Below are positions 1-8,054 of a DNA stretch of 45,007 nucleotides, piece by piece; position 1 is the stretch's first letter, and every line of letters starts with the position of its first letter. The translations under genes were made by a program, and so were the position numbers. The notes under the pieces were generated by a model that was not told the DNA's origin, did not search any database, and was given only the letters and a program-made list of their open reading frames with translations. Origin of the DNA: Deltaproteobacteria bacterium (GTDB lineage: Bacteria > Myxococcota_A > Polyangia > GCA-2747355 > JADLHG01); assembly GCA_020848905.1 (NCBI GenBank), contig JADLHG010000020.1, forward strand, positions 72,230 through 117,236. The letters run 5' to 3'.

Positions 1-1
1 T

Positions 2-97
2 AGAGCGCCTCGGCCCAGCGGGTGAGCTCCACGGAGGTGAGCGGCTTGGGCGTCTTGCCCGACGCGACCGACCTGCGGACCGCGCGCCTCAGAGCGA
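2..97 (-). CDS. possible 5' part of an unidentified gene running off the left edge
   Basis: Read on the minus strand, the first hundred bases give a sensible stretch (…SGKTPKPLTSVELTRWAEAL) that stays open to the window edge. I could not find an ATG, GTG or TTG in frame before about position 150, so the start is unknown and this may not be a gene. No family is recognised. Stated only because the residue composition looks protein-like and nothing else explains the stretch. Confidence 0.2.
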
Positions 98-243
98 ACC
101 GTCCTGGCCGCTGGTTTCCCGCCGCAACTCCGCCCCGTGCACCATGCGCCCTCTCTACCGCGCGAGGGGGGAAAACGCCACGAATCATTCGCCGCCGACC
201 GTGCTGCGCGCGGGTCCGGTGTGAGCCACGATGATCGGTCATG

Positions 244-255
244 CGCCTCGAGGCG
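244..255. repeat. 12-bp perfect palindrome downstream of the Y1 transposase
   Basis: CGCCTCGAGGCG is perfectly self-complementary and lies about 50 bp past the stop codon of the transposase at 307-972. It may be part of a transcription stop or a REP-like element, but it lacks a T-run and its length is within what GC-rich DNA gives by chance. Confidence 0.3.
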
Positions 256-306
256 GCCCCACTTCGCCGGCGGCGGGCACACGCGCGCGCGGGGTCCTCT
301 CGAAGC

Positions 307-972
307 TCAGCGTCCTGGGACTTCGTCCGTACGCAGCTTCCCTCGCAGCTTCCACCCCGTGTGCAGGAGCCAGGTCCGTGGCTCGCCGACCGTGGGCTCT
401 CCCGAGGGCGGCACCGGCGCGCAGTGCTTCCGTCGGTTCTGGAGCACGTAGCTGAGGGCGTGCTTCGTCTCGCTCGGCGTGCGCAAGATGCGCTGGTGGT
501 AGCGGTCGGCGAAGACCCGCCCGTGCCGCCCGAGGCGGTCGTTGAGTCGCCGGGCGAGGCGAATCGCCAGCCCCCGGAGCCCCTTCATCAGGACGTCCCG
601 GTCCTTGGCCTCCGTGATGAGGTGCAGGTGGTTCTTCTGGATCGAGTAGTGGGCGAGATTGAGCCCGTGGCGGCCAAGCGCCGCCCGAAATGCGCCCTCG
701 ATCACCCGGAGCTGCGGCTTCGCGCGCAGATTCGGTAGCCCCTCCACGACCTTCATCGTGATGTGCACCGGAAACCGGCTCGCGAGGAGCGGTCGCGCCC
801 GATGCGGCAATCCGCTCCCCGGCTGCTTCTTCCTTCCCGCACCCGTGCGCTTCCCGCCCCAGCCCGTCGCCTCCCGCAGTGGCAACGGGAGCTGCTTCGC
901 AGAACCCGCCGGCGAACGTGTGCCCGAATACCTGCCATCACCCGAGGAGGATTTGCGTTTGCGTGCCAGCAT
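307..972 (-). CDS. REP-associated (IS200-like, Y1) transposase
   Basis: A 221-residue protein of the Y1 HUH single-strand transposase superfamily, RAYT branch, which nicks and joins hairpin DNA through a tyrosine. The HUH motif is visible as NHLHLI (His115 and His117). The family pattern GRVFADRYH follows at about 151-159, and Tyr175 in SYVLQNRRKH is the likely nucleophile. The N-terminal 60 residues are basic and low in complexity (GKRTGAGRKK), a common extension in this branch. It is a single ORF with no accessory TnpB, so it looks like a domesticated RAYT rather than a complete insertion sequence. The ATG lies 7 bp from an imperfect hairpin (980-1007). Function is inferred from the family; catalytic activity is not shown, but the key residues are intact. 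Confidence 0.85.
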   Translation of the reverse strand: MLARKRKSSSGDGRYSGTRSPAGSAKQLPLPLREATGWGGKRTGAGRKKQPGSGLPHRARPLLASRFPVHITMKVVEGLPNLRAKPQLRVIEGAFRAALGRHGLNLAHYSIQKNHLHLITEAKDRDVLMKGLRGLAIRLARRLNDRLGRHGRVFADRYHQRILRTPSETKHALSYVLQNRRKHCAPVPPSGEPTVGEPRTWLLHTGWKLRGKLRTDEVPGR

Positions 973-979
973 GAATAAG

Positions 980-1007
980 GCTAATACTAGCAGAGTGCTG
1001 GTTTAGC
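980..1007. repeat. imperfect hairpin next to the transposase start
   Basis: GCTAATACTAGCA (980-992) pairs with TGCTGGTTTAGC (996-1007) around a 3-nt loop, with one bulge and one mismatch. It sits immediately upstream of the minus-strand transposase ATG (972). It could be the REP-like DNA that this class of enzyme recognises, or a 5'-UTR regulatory stem. The rest of 1008-1270 shows no gene; it is C-rich and holds the leader of the next gene, whose ribosome site is GGAGAG just before 1271. Confidence 0.45.
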
Positions 1008-1270
1008 GTCAAGGATGTCTGTGGTTGCACACACACAAGAAAAGAAGCAAACAAGCACCCCCTCCCCGCCGCACCGATCCACCCCCGTGCTCCGCGTGCG
1101 CCCACCGGCGCTCGCGCTTCCCCACCCCTCCCTGGCCAGTGTCACCCTCCCCCGGGCATCCTTGACCGACGGTCCGTGATCACCGTGCGCGTCCGCGCGC
1201 TGTCCGTGCGCTTGCCAAGCGCTGGCTGGCGCGGCTAGCGTAGCGCCTCGCGCCGCAGGCGGAGAGACGC

Positions 1271-2728
1271 ATGGCCACCGAGACCGTAGATGTCGCCGTT
1301 GTGGGTTCGGGCTACGGCGGCAGCATCCCCGCGTGTCGTCTGGCGCAGGCGGGGATGAGGGTCGTGGTCCTCGAGCGCGGACCGCGGAGGTCGCTCGCCA
1401 CCTTCCGCCAGTCCGACGAGCCGAAGTACATCAACGGCATCGTGGACCTCGTGGTCTCGGCGGGAAACCTGGCCTTCCGCACGGGCAAGATGGTCGGCGG
1501 GGCCTCGATTCCGATGGACGGGGCGCACTTTCGCATGCCGCGCCACTCCTTCCGCGCGAAGGACGAGGCGGGCCGCCCCTACTGGCCCGCGGCGCTCTCG
1601 CGCGAGAGCCTGGACCCCTACTACGCGAAGGCCGAGGAGATGCTCCTCGTGCGCCAGTTCGTCTGGGACGAGATCCCGAAGGCCGGGGGCCTCTTCGCCA
1701 AGATGCTCGACCTCGCCGGTGCGAGCTGCGACCGCGCGCGCCTGAACTACACCGATTGCCTGGGCTGCGGCTTCTGCGCCCAAGGCTGCACCTTCGGCAA
1801 GAAGATGACGCTGCTCCACAACTACATCCCCGGGGCCGAGCGGGCGGGGGCCGTCTTTCGCGCCGAGGCCGAGGTGGACCACCTGGAGCCCGCGGGGAGC
1901 GACGGCTACAAGGTGGTCTATCGGCAGGGAGGGCAGGGGCAGGAGCTCCTCGCGCGGCGCGTGATCGTGGCCGGCGGCGGGATTCATACTCCCGCGCTCC
2001 TGCTCCGCTCCGCGAAGTATCTGACCAAGCTCAGCGCGCACCTTGGCCGGCACTTCAGCAACAACGGCGAGCACGCCTTCGTCGGTATCTTGCCCCCCGA
2101 GTTCGACGACCTCTCGAGCTACCTCTGTTACAAGGGGCAGGACAACGGGGCCGTGATGTCCTTCCACTGGTTCGAGTCCGACGGCTTCACGCTCCACCCG
2201 GGGGCGGGCCTCGAGCCCTCCCTCTTCGCCGCGAGCTTCGCCGCCGACAAGCACCCCGTCCTGCCGCGCCGCGCCTGGGGGATGGAGTACAAGCGCTTCG
2301 TCGAGCAGGTCTTCCCGCACCGGGTGATCGCCTTCTCCGCGCTCGGCCTCGCCCCGGGCTTTCACACCATCAGCGTGGACGCGAAGGGGACGCCGCAGCT
2401 CGTGGAGGGGGACAGGTCGGCGAACGACGCCTACCTCGACCGGCTCGAACGCATCGTCCTCGAGGTGGGCCAGAAGACGGGGGTGGCGCTGCTCCCCGCC
2501 ACGCCGCGCAAGTTCGCGGGCACCACCTCCGCGCACCTGCTCGCCGCCTGCCGCATGGCCGAGAGCGCGGCCGACGGGGTGCTCGACGCCGACGGCCAGG
2601 TCTTCGGCCACGAGCGGCTCTACGTCTGCGACGCGAGCGCGGTGCCCTGCGCCATCGGCGTGAATCCGGCGCTGACCATCTCCGCCATCGCCGAGCGCAC
2701 AGCGGCGCGCATCATCGCCAAGGGATGA
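1271..2728 (+). CDS. GMC-family FAD oxidoreductase with a four-Cys (Fe-S type) motif
   Basis: A 485-residue flavoprotein of the GMC family (glucose/choline/cholesterol-oxidase type). The FAD-binding fold opens the protein: VGSGYGGS at 11-18 and VLERG at 33-37. A second FAD-contact stretch (GKMVGGASIPMDG) is at 72-84. The C-terminus has the family's GVNPALTISAIAER and an upstream AHLLAACRM that supplies the usual active-site His. Unusual is C163-x2-C166-x2-C169-x3-C173, placed like the iron-sulfur site of the FAD-dependent glucose dehydrogenase alpha subunit, suggesting electrons leave by an Fe-S cluster and not to oxygen. There is no signal peptide; the next gene, overlapping by ATGA, encodes a Tat-signal partner that could carry it across the membrane. 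The substrate (sugar, alcohol or sterol) cannot be read from the sequence. Confidence 0.85.
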   Translation: MATETVDVAVVGSGYGGSIPACRLAQAGMRVVVLERGPRRSLATFRQSDEPKYINGIVDLVVSAGNLAFRTGKMVGGASIPMDGAHFRMPRHSFRAKDEAGRPYWPAALSRESLDPYYAKAEEMLLVRQFVWDEIPKAGGLFAKMLDLAGASCDRARLNYTDCLGCGFCAQGCTFGKKMTLLHNYIPGAERAGAVFRAEAEVDHLEPAGSDGYKVVYRQGGQGQELLARRVIVAGGGIHTPALLLRSAKYLTKLSAHLGRHFSNNGEHAFVGILPPEFDDLSSYLCYKGQDNGAVMSFHWFESDGFTLHPGAGLEPSLFAASFAADKHPVLPRRAWGMEYKRFVEQVFPHRVIAFSALGLAPGFHTISVDAKGTPQLVEGDRSANDAYLDRLERIVLEVGQKTGVALLPATPRKFAGTTSAHLLAACRMAESAADGVLDADGQVFGHERLYVCDASAVPCAIGVNPALTISAIAERTAARIIAKG

Positions 2729-3489
2729 GCATGCACGAGGAACGAGACCCGACGATCGAGACTCTACCTGGCGACGCGGCGCAAGCTGCCGCGAGCTCGG
2801 ACGCGAGCCCCGCCGCGAGCCCCGCCGCGAGCTCGGACGCGAGCCCCGCCGCCAGGTCTGCGGCCCTCCACCGCCGCGCCTTCGTGCAGCTCGCCGCGCT
2901 CGCGGCCGCCACCTTCGGCCTGCCGCGCTGCAGCTCGAGCCCCGGCCCGGCCGCCCCCGACGGCGGCGTTCCCGACGGTGGGCCGCCCCCCGGCAAGGAC
3001 GCGCGCCCCGATGCCGCGCCTCCCTTCGACCTGCCCACCTTGGGCGGCGCGCCCGACACGATCGAAGGCCGCACCATCGCCGCCTTCTGCGACACGGTGA
3101 TCCCGGGCAAGCACCGGGACCCGAAGAATGCCCTCGGCGCGATCGACGTGGGAGCTCCCGCGCTCTTCTTCGACCCGGAGCTACCGGCGCTGGCCTTTCT
3201 GCCGCTCCTCACGCTGACTCTCGATGGCGCGGCCCGCGCGCTCCCCGGGGGCCGCGTCTTCGCGCAGCTCACCCCGGGGGAGCGCGAGCAGGCCCTCGAG
3301 CGCGCCCTGGCCTCGATGGACCTGCTCGAGTTCGCCGTGCAGCTCGTGAAGCTCGGCTACCTGAGCTCGGCCGGCGCCGCCGCGCACCTCGGCTACCCCG
3401 GCGCGAACCCGGGCTACATGCAGGACCCGGACTTCAGCTTCCGCAAGGCATTGTCGAAGGAGCTCACGAAGGACGGGAATCTGGACTGA
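2725..3489 (+). CDS. Tat-signal small subunit, gluconate 2-dehydrogenase subunit 3-like
   Basis: A 254-residue protein whose start overlaps the stop of the GMC oxidoreductase (ATGA), so the two are translationally coupled. ATG 2731 is an alternative start two codons in. After a low-complexity Ala/Ser/Pro stretch (about 20-46) comes a twin-arginine export signal (HRRAFVQLAAL at about 49-59) ending in GLPRCSSS, which resembles a lipobox, so it may be a Tat-exported lipoprotein. A Pro/Gly/Asp linker follows. The remaining part (about 105-254) resembles the small subunit family of GMC dehydrogenases: FCDTVIPG and later PGYMQDPDFSFRKAL. In such complexes the small subunit's Tat signal exports the folded flavoprotein. 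The family assignment is by motif resemblance only. Confidence 0.75.
   Translation: MSMHEERDPTIETLPGDAAQAAASSDASPAASPAASSDASPAARSAALHRRAFVQLAALAAATFGLPRCSSSPGPAAPDGGVPDGGPPPGKDARPDAAPPFDLPTLGGAPDTIEGRTIAAFCDTVIPGKHRDPKNALGAIDVGAPALFFDPELPALAFLPLLTLTLDGAARALPGGRVFAQLTPGEREQALERALASMDLLEFAVQLVKLGYLSSAGAAAHLGYPGANPGYMQDPDFSFRKALSKELTKDGNLD
2791..2850 (+). repeat. short in-frame direct repeats in the pre-Tat region
   Basis: A 24-bp unit beginning GCGAGCTCGGACGCG occurs twice without mismatch (2791-2814 and 2827-2850), offset by 36 bp and in frame. It encodes ASSDASPAA-type repeats ahead of the twin-arginine motif of the small-subunit gene. Such a tract can change length by slippage without breaking the frame. 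Confidence 0.7.
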
Positions 3490-3516
3490 GGACGGACGCG
3501 GGACCGACGCCGAGGT

Positions 3517-4512
3517 TCAGCGCGGTGGGGTTCCCTGCCGCTTGGCCAGGCGGCTCTGAAACGTCGTGCGGGCCAGGCCGAGGAGCTCGGCGGCGCGCAC
3601 CCGATTGCCGGCCGCTCGACGCAGCGCCCAGGAGAGGAGCTCCTCCTCGAAGTCCGCGACGAGCTCCTGGAAGTCGAGTCGCTCGGCCTGGTCGAGGTGC
3701 AGAGAGAAGAGGCGCCTCTGCTCGGCTTCCGGGTCTCCTTCGTGGAGGTAGGAGGGTAAGGCCTCCGGCTCGATGGCGTCGTGAGCGCTGAGAACCACGG
3801 CCGACTCGATGGCCCGTCGGAGCTCGCGCACGTTGCCCGGCCAGGTGTGCCGCATCAGGAGCTCCGCTGCGGTAGGAGTCAGCCGCTTCGGCGTCCGGTG
3901 TTCGCTGGCGGCGCACACCTGCAGGAAGTGCGTGGCGAGGGGCAGCACGTCGTCGAGGCGATCTCGCAGCGGCGGCAGCCGGATCTCGAGCCCCGCGAGG
4001 CGGTAGTAGAGGTCGTCTCGGAAGCGATTGTGGCGCTGCTCGGCGGTGGTGAGAGGGAGCTTGGTCACGGCGACCACGCGCACGTCCACCGTGACCTCGG
4101 TCGCCCCTCCGACGCGGGTGAACGTCCCCTCCTGGAGCACGCGCAGGAGCTTGACCTGGATGTCGAGCGGCAGGTCGTCCACGTCGTCCAAGAAGAGCGT
4201 GCCGCCGTCCGCGCGCTCGAAGCAGCCGAGGCGCAGATTGACGGCGCCGGTGAAGGCCCCTTTCTCGTGGCCGAAGAGCTCGCTCTCCGAGAGCTCGCGC
4301 GGGATGGCGCCGCACGAGACCGCGACGAACGGCTGATGCGACCGCGGTCCCTCCTGATGGATCGCGCGCGCCACGACCTCCTTGCCGGTGCCCGTCTCGC
4401 CGACCACCAGCACCGGCGCGCTCGCCGCGTTCGAGAACCGCCCGGCCCAGTTCAACACCTTCGGCGTGCCGAAGGAGGACCTGCCGCCGAAGAACGATGG
4501 GGAGCTCGTCAA
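3517..4512 (-). CDS. sigma54-dependent transcriptional activator, N-terminus lost
   Basis: The protein is an AAA+ enhancer-binding activator of RNA polymerase-sigma54. Walker A is GETGTGK (39-44), the sigma54-contact loop GAFTGA is at 85-90, Walker B reads [11 protein letters not shown] (usually DE, here DD), an arginine-finger region follows ([10 protein letters not shown]), and a Fis-type helix-turn-helix closes the protein ([15 protein letters not shown]). The frame opens at 4512, but its first 30 or so residues are the antisense of a different gene's coding sequence (4430-4996), and the AAA+ domain begins at once at SAPVLVVGE. The normal sensor domain (receiver, FHA or GAF) is therefore missing. 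I infer a fragment joined to foreign sequence at about 4420-4432; if translated it would be an unregulated ATPase core. Confidence 0.8.
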   Translation of the reverse strand: MTSSPSFFGGRSSFGTPKVLNWAGRFSNAASAPVLVVGETGTGKEVVARAIHQEGPRSHQPFVAVSCGAIPRELSESELFGHEKGAFTGAVNLRLGCFERADGGTLFLDDVDDLPLDIQVKLLRVLQEGTFTRVGGATEVTVDVRVVAVTKLPLTTAEQRHNRFRDDLYYRLAGLEIRLPPLRDRLDDVLPLATHFLQVCAASEHRTPKRLTPTAAELLMRHTWPGNVRELRRAIESAVVLSAHDAIEPEALPSYLHEGDPEAEQRRLFSLHLDQAERLDFQELVADFEEELLSWALRRAAGNRVRAAELLGLARTTFQSRLAKRQGTPPR

Positions 4513-4996
4513 CGCGACGTGGGGCGTGCAGGCGCCCTACGGCCAGGGCTCGAACCTCTACGCGCTGGTGGAGCCCAAGAAGGCGGCCAACGACCGGCTG
4601 GTCCCCGAGCTGGTCCTCGTCTCCTCCGCCTCGCCCGAGGCGTACACCTGGGTCGAGCTCCGCCTCCCGCCCGTCGGCACGAAGGTCGACGACCCGAGCA
4701 AGTACATCAGCTCGCAGCTCGGTCCACCGAGCGCGAAGCCCGATGCAGGCAGCACCACCGGCCCCGACTCCGGCGGCGCGGTTAGTCCGGACGCGGGCGC
4801 CGCAGCGACGGTGGATGCGAGCAGCCCGGCCCCGGGCAGCGGCGGCTCGGGAGGCTGCAGCGTGCCGGCGGCGCCGTCGATGCCGAGCTCCGAGCGGGCG
4901 TTCTTCGCCGCGCTCTGTCTCTCCGCCCTCGCGCTCGGTCGCGCCAGAAGGCGGCCTTCGCGCAGCGCCGTCGACGTGAACGCGCCGCGGGAGTAG
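4430..4996 (+). pseudogene. 3' part of a secreted MYXO-CTERM protein, 5' end missing
   Basis: This reading frame gives a coherent exported-protein tail: a folded segment ([21 protein letters not shown] … YTWVELRLPPVG), then a Pro/Asp/Ala/Gly-rich linker (SAKPDAGSTTGPDSGG), then GGSGGCSVPA, a hydrophobic helix (AFFAALCLSALALG) and RARRRPSR. That last trio is the layout of the MYXO-CTERM sorting signal, which is cleaved and lipid-anchored by myxosortase in Myxococcota. No signal peptide or domain start precedes it; upstream the frame runs into the sigma54 activator on the opposite strand. The protein's main domain is therefore lost. The linker and tail are clear; the identity of the truncated domain is unknown. 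Confidence 0.6.
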
Positions 4997-5022
4997 GGTG
5001 CAGGGCATCGTCGGAGGGCGTG

Positions 5023-7350
5023 ATGAGCTCTCTTCCCCACGACGGGGCCCGTCCCCGCTGGCGCCGCAGTCTCTACTCCCGCGCCGCGCTGTACCTGCTG
5101 CTCGGCAGCGCGAGCATCGTGGGAGCGGCGTTCGTGGTCTCCTCCCGCATGGTGGAGGACTCGATCGAGCGTCTGCTCACCGAGCGTGCGCACCACGCGC
5201 GGACCATCGGGGTGCTCCTCGAAGATCACCTGCGGCGCGACCTGGAACGGCTGGCGGCCGAGGTGGGCACGTTGCTCGAGGAGCAGCCGCTGCGCCGCGA
5301 GGCCCTGCGCCGCGCCCTCGAGAGGGAGTATCTCGGCACCACCTTTGGCGAGGGAGTCTTCCTGCTCGACCCGAAAGGAGGCCTGCTCGCCGCCGTCCCC
5401 GCGGCCGCCGAGCGCTCCTTGCCGGGGCCCGACGTGGCGCTGCTGGTTCAGCGGGCCCGCGCGCGGGGAGGGGCGGTAAATAGCCACCTCGTGCAGTCCT
5501 CGGCCTCCTCCGCGGCGGTGATCGTGATCGTGGTGCCGATCAAGGACCGCCGCGGGCGGCCGAGCGGCTTCCTCGGCGGGCTCCTGCAGCCGGCCAGCAC
5601 GAACCTGCTCCAGGTCCTGGCCGGCGCCAGCGGCGACACGACCGGGCTCGATCTGGTGGACGACCGAGGGATTCATGTGGCCAGCACCGACCCGGCGCGG
5701 CTCTTCGAGACCGGCGACCACAAGCAGGTGCTCTCCGCGGCGCTGCGCGAGCGTCGGCTGATGCGCTCCCGCTGTCACAGCTGTCACCAGGAGGCCGGCT
5801 CGCGCGTCGAGCGGAACACGCAGGTGCTCGCCTTTGCGCCGCTGCCGACCCTCACCCTGGGAGTGGCGGTGCACCAGCCCGAGGCGGACGCGCTGCGCCC
5901 CGCGGTGACTCTCCGGCGGCGCCTGATGCTCGTGGGCGCGGCCTTCGTCTCGCTCTTCCTGCTCTTCGCCGGGCTCTCGGTGCGGGGGCTCGTGCGTCCC
6001 TTGACCCGCTTGACCCGCGCGGTGCGGCGCCTGCGCGGGAGCCTCGAGCCGGCCGCCTTGCCGCGGTTCGGCGACGACGAGGTGGGGGAGCTGGCCCAGG
6101 CCCTGGTGCTCTGGCACGGCCGCATGCGCGAGTCGCTGGCCGCCGCCGAGCACCACAAGCGTGCCCTGCGCGACGAGTTCGAGCGCACTCGGGTGCAGCT
6201 GGACGCGCTCGAGGAGATCGCGGCCCAGCTGATGGGCGGGCGCGGCCTGCAGGACCTGGCCGAGCAAGGCCTCGTGTCCATCCTGCGGGTCTTCGGCCTC
6301 GCCGCCGGCGCGCTGCGGGTCGCCTATCGCGAGCGGAGCTGGGTGGCCGCCCGGGCCTGGCCCGCGCAGAGGCCCGAGGAGGCGCTCGCGCGTGCGGAGA
6401 GCCTCCTCGCCGGGAGCTCCTCCTCGGGCACCGCGGCGCTGCGAATCCTCGACGCCGGCGAGCGCGAAGCCCTCGGCCTCTCGGGGCTCCGCTGGGGGGC
6501 CGTGGCGCGGCTCTCGACGCCGCAGGAGCTCGAGCTCGTGCTCGTCCTCGCGGACCCCGGGGAGGGCCCGCTCGTGGAGGAGCGCTGGCTCCGCTCGCTC
6601 CTCGACCAGGTGGCGATGGCGGCCTCGCATCGCCTGTTGCGGGACGCGGACGCGGCGCGCGGCCTCCAGCAACAGCAGTACCTGGACGGCGTGCTCCGGG
6701 CCCAGGAAGAGGAGCGGCGGCGGGTGGCGCGTGACCTCCACGACACCATCGCGCAGGACCTGGCCGCGCTGTGCCTCGAGGTGGAGCGCCTGGCGCGACG
6801 CCAGGCGGACGAGCAGCACCGCGCCCCCCTCGAGGCCCTCGAGGAGCGCCTGCGCGGCGTGCAGACGGGCGTGCGGAACATCATGCTCGGCCTGCGCCTC
6901 ACGCTGCTCGAGACGATGGGCCTGGCCGGCACGCTGCAGTGGCACCTCGAGCGGCTGGAGCGCGAGCACGGCCTGCGCTGCGTCTTCTCCGTCGACGGGG
7001 ACGAGGTCAAGCTCCCCTATCAGACGGCGGTGCTCCTCTTTCGCATCACCCAGGAGGCGGTGCAGAACACGGTCCAGCACGGGCACGCCCAGCACGCCTT
7101 CGTCAGCCTGCTCTTCGGCGAGGGCTTCGTGGAGGTCCTGGTCGAAGACGACGGGGATGGCTTCGACCCGCGCGCGCTGGAGCGGGAAGACCCTGCGCCC
7201 GATGGCCGGGGCCTCGGGCTGCTCGGGATCCGGGAGCGAGCCCGGCTCCTCGGTGGTACCTTCGAGCTCGTGAGTCAGGTCGGTGAAGGGACGAGCGTGC
7301 GGGTGCGGGTTCCCCTGACGGGCGAGAAAGAGAGCGCGACGCCGCGGTGA
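5023..7350 (+). CDS. NarX-type sensor histidine kinase with a c-haem motif in its sensor domain
   Basis: A 775-residue membrane kinase. I chose ATG 5023 because GGAGGG lies 4 nt upstream; GTG 5020 is too close to it. Order: TM1 (about 20-40), a large extracytoplasmic cache-like domain, TM2 (about 302-322), HAMP (to about 375), a coiled stretch, a GAF-like domain (about 400-540), a HisKA_3 dimerisation helix with RDLHDTIAQDL (His573), and an HATPase core with N-box QEAVQNTVQHG and DDGDGF plus GLGLLGIRERA. The extracytoplasmic domain contains CHSCH (about 251-255), a CxxCH c-type haem attachment motif, just before the second helix. The kinase thus probably senses redox state or a gas ligand through covalent haem. 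The next gene, a NarL-type regulator, overlaps its stop and is the expected partner. Confidence 0.9.
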   Translation: MSSLPHDGARPRWRRSLYSRAALYLLLGSASIVGAAFVVSSRMVEDSIERLLTERAHHARTIGVLLEDHLRRDLERLAAEVGTLLEEQPLRREALRRALEREYLGTTFGEGVFLLDPKGGLLAAVPAAAERSLPGPDVALLVQRARARGGAVNSHLVQSSASSAAVIVIVVPIKDRRGRPSGFLGGLLQPASTNLLQVLAGASGDTTGLDLVDDRGIHVASTDPARLFETGDHKQVLSAALRERRLMRSRCHSCHQEAGSRVERNTQVLAFAPLPTLTLGVAVHQPEADALRPAVTLRRRLMLVGAAFVSLFLLFAGLSVRGLVRPLTRLTRAVRRLRGSLEPAALPRFGDDEVGELAQALVLWHGRMRESLAAAEHHKRALRDEFERTRVQLDALEEIAAQLMGGRGLQDLAEQGLVSILRVFGLAAGALRVAYRERSWVAARAWPAQRPEEALARAESLLAGSSSSGTAALRILDAGEREALGLSGLRWGAVARLSTPQELELVLVLADPGEGPLVEERWLRSLLDQVAMAASHRLLRDADAARGLQQQQYLDGVLRAQEEERRRVARDLHDTIAQDLAALCLEVERLARRQADEQHRAPLEALEERLRGVQTGVRNIMLGLRLTLLETMGLAGTLQWHLERLEREHGLRCVFSVDGDEVKLPYQTAVLLFRITQEAVQNTVQHGHAQHAFVSLLFGEGFVEVLVEDDGDGFDPRALEREDPAPDGRGLGLLGIRERARLLGGTFELVSQVGEGTSVRVRVPLTGEKESATPR

Positions 7351-8030
7351 AGCCGAGCGGGATCACGACCGGACCGGTCCGTATCGTGCTGGTGGACGAC
7401 CACACCGTCCTGCGCGTGGGACTGCGGGCCTTTCTCGAGGAGCAGAGCGATCCGCGGATCGAGGTGCTCGGTGAGGCGGCCAGTGGCGAGGCGGCGTTGG
7501 AGCTGGTCGTGCGGGTGGGCCCCGATCTGGTGCTGCTGGACCTCACGCTCGAGGGGATGGGTGGCCTCGAGGTCACGATGGAGCTGCGGCGGCGCGGGGT
7601 GCCGGTGCGCATCCTGGTGCTCTCGCAGTACGCGGAGGCGGTCTATCCACGACGGCTCCTCGAGGCCGGGGCGAATGGGTACGTCCTCAAGTCCGCCCGG
7701 GGGGAGGAGCTCCTGGCGGCCATTCGGGCCGTGATTGCGGGGGGCACCTATCTCGACCCCACCATCGCGGGGGGCCTGCTGGCGGGGCGCCGCGAGGAGC
7801 CGGAGAGTCTCTCGGACGAGGAGCGGCTGGCCCTGCTCACTCCGCGCGAGCGTCAGGTGCTCACGCTCGTGGCCGAGGGGTACGCCAACAAGGAGATCGC
7901 CACCGCGCTCGACGTGGCGGTGAAGACGGTGATGGCCCACCGCGCCAGCCTGATGGACAAGCTGCAGATCCACAATCGGTCGAAGCTGGTGCAGTTCGCC
8001 ATCCGGCTGGGCGTGCTCCGGCTGCGCTGA
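7347..8030 (+). CDS. NarL/FixJ-family response regulator
   Basis: A 227-residue DNA-binding regulator starting with GTG that overlaps the kinase stop (GTGA), indicating coupled translation. The receiver domain has the acidic pair D17/D18, phosphoacceptor D65 (LVLLDLTLEG) and the conserved Lys in NGYVLKSA. A GerE/LuxR-type helix-turn-helix occupies about 160-220 (LTPRERQVLTLVAEGYANKEIA … VKTVMAHRASLMDKL). It should be phosphorylated by the haem-motif kinase encoded just upstream. The targets are not evident; the nine-haem cytochrome cluster at 9729-12209 is the nearest respiratory candidate. Confidence 0.93.
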   Translation: MKPSGITTGPVRIVLVDDHTVLRVGLRAFLEEQSDPRIEVLGEAASGEAALELVVRVGPDLVLLDLTLEGMGGLEVTMELRRRGVPVRILVLSQYAEAVYPRRLLEAGANGYVLKSARGEELLAAIRAVIAGGTYLDPTIAGGLLAGRREEPESLSDEERLALLTPRERQVLTLVAEGYANKEIATALDVAVKTVMAHRASLMDKLQIHNRSKLVQFAIRLGVLRLR

Positions 8031-8054
8031 GCAGCTCGCCCCGGGACCTCTCGC

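Noticed and set aside
4558-7095. An 845-residue minus-strand open frame opposite the haem-motif kinase
   Set aside because: It is the antisense shadow of a high-GC gene: Arg/Gly/His-rich, no domain, while the plus strand has complete kinase motifs. The same applies to the long minus frames at 1235-2611, 19470-21449, 21492-24068 and 23942-25912.
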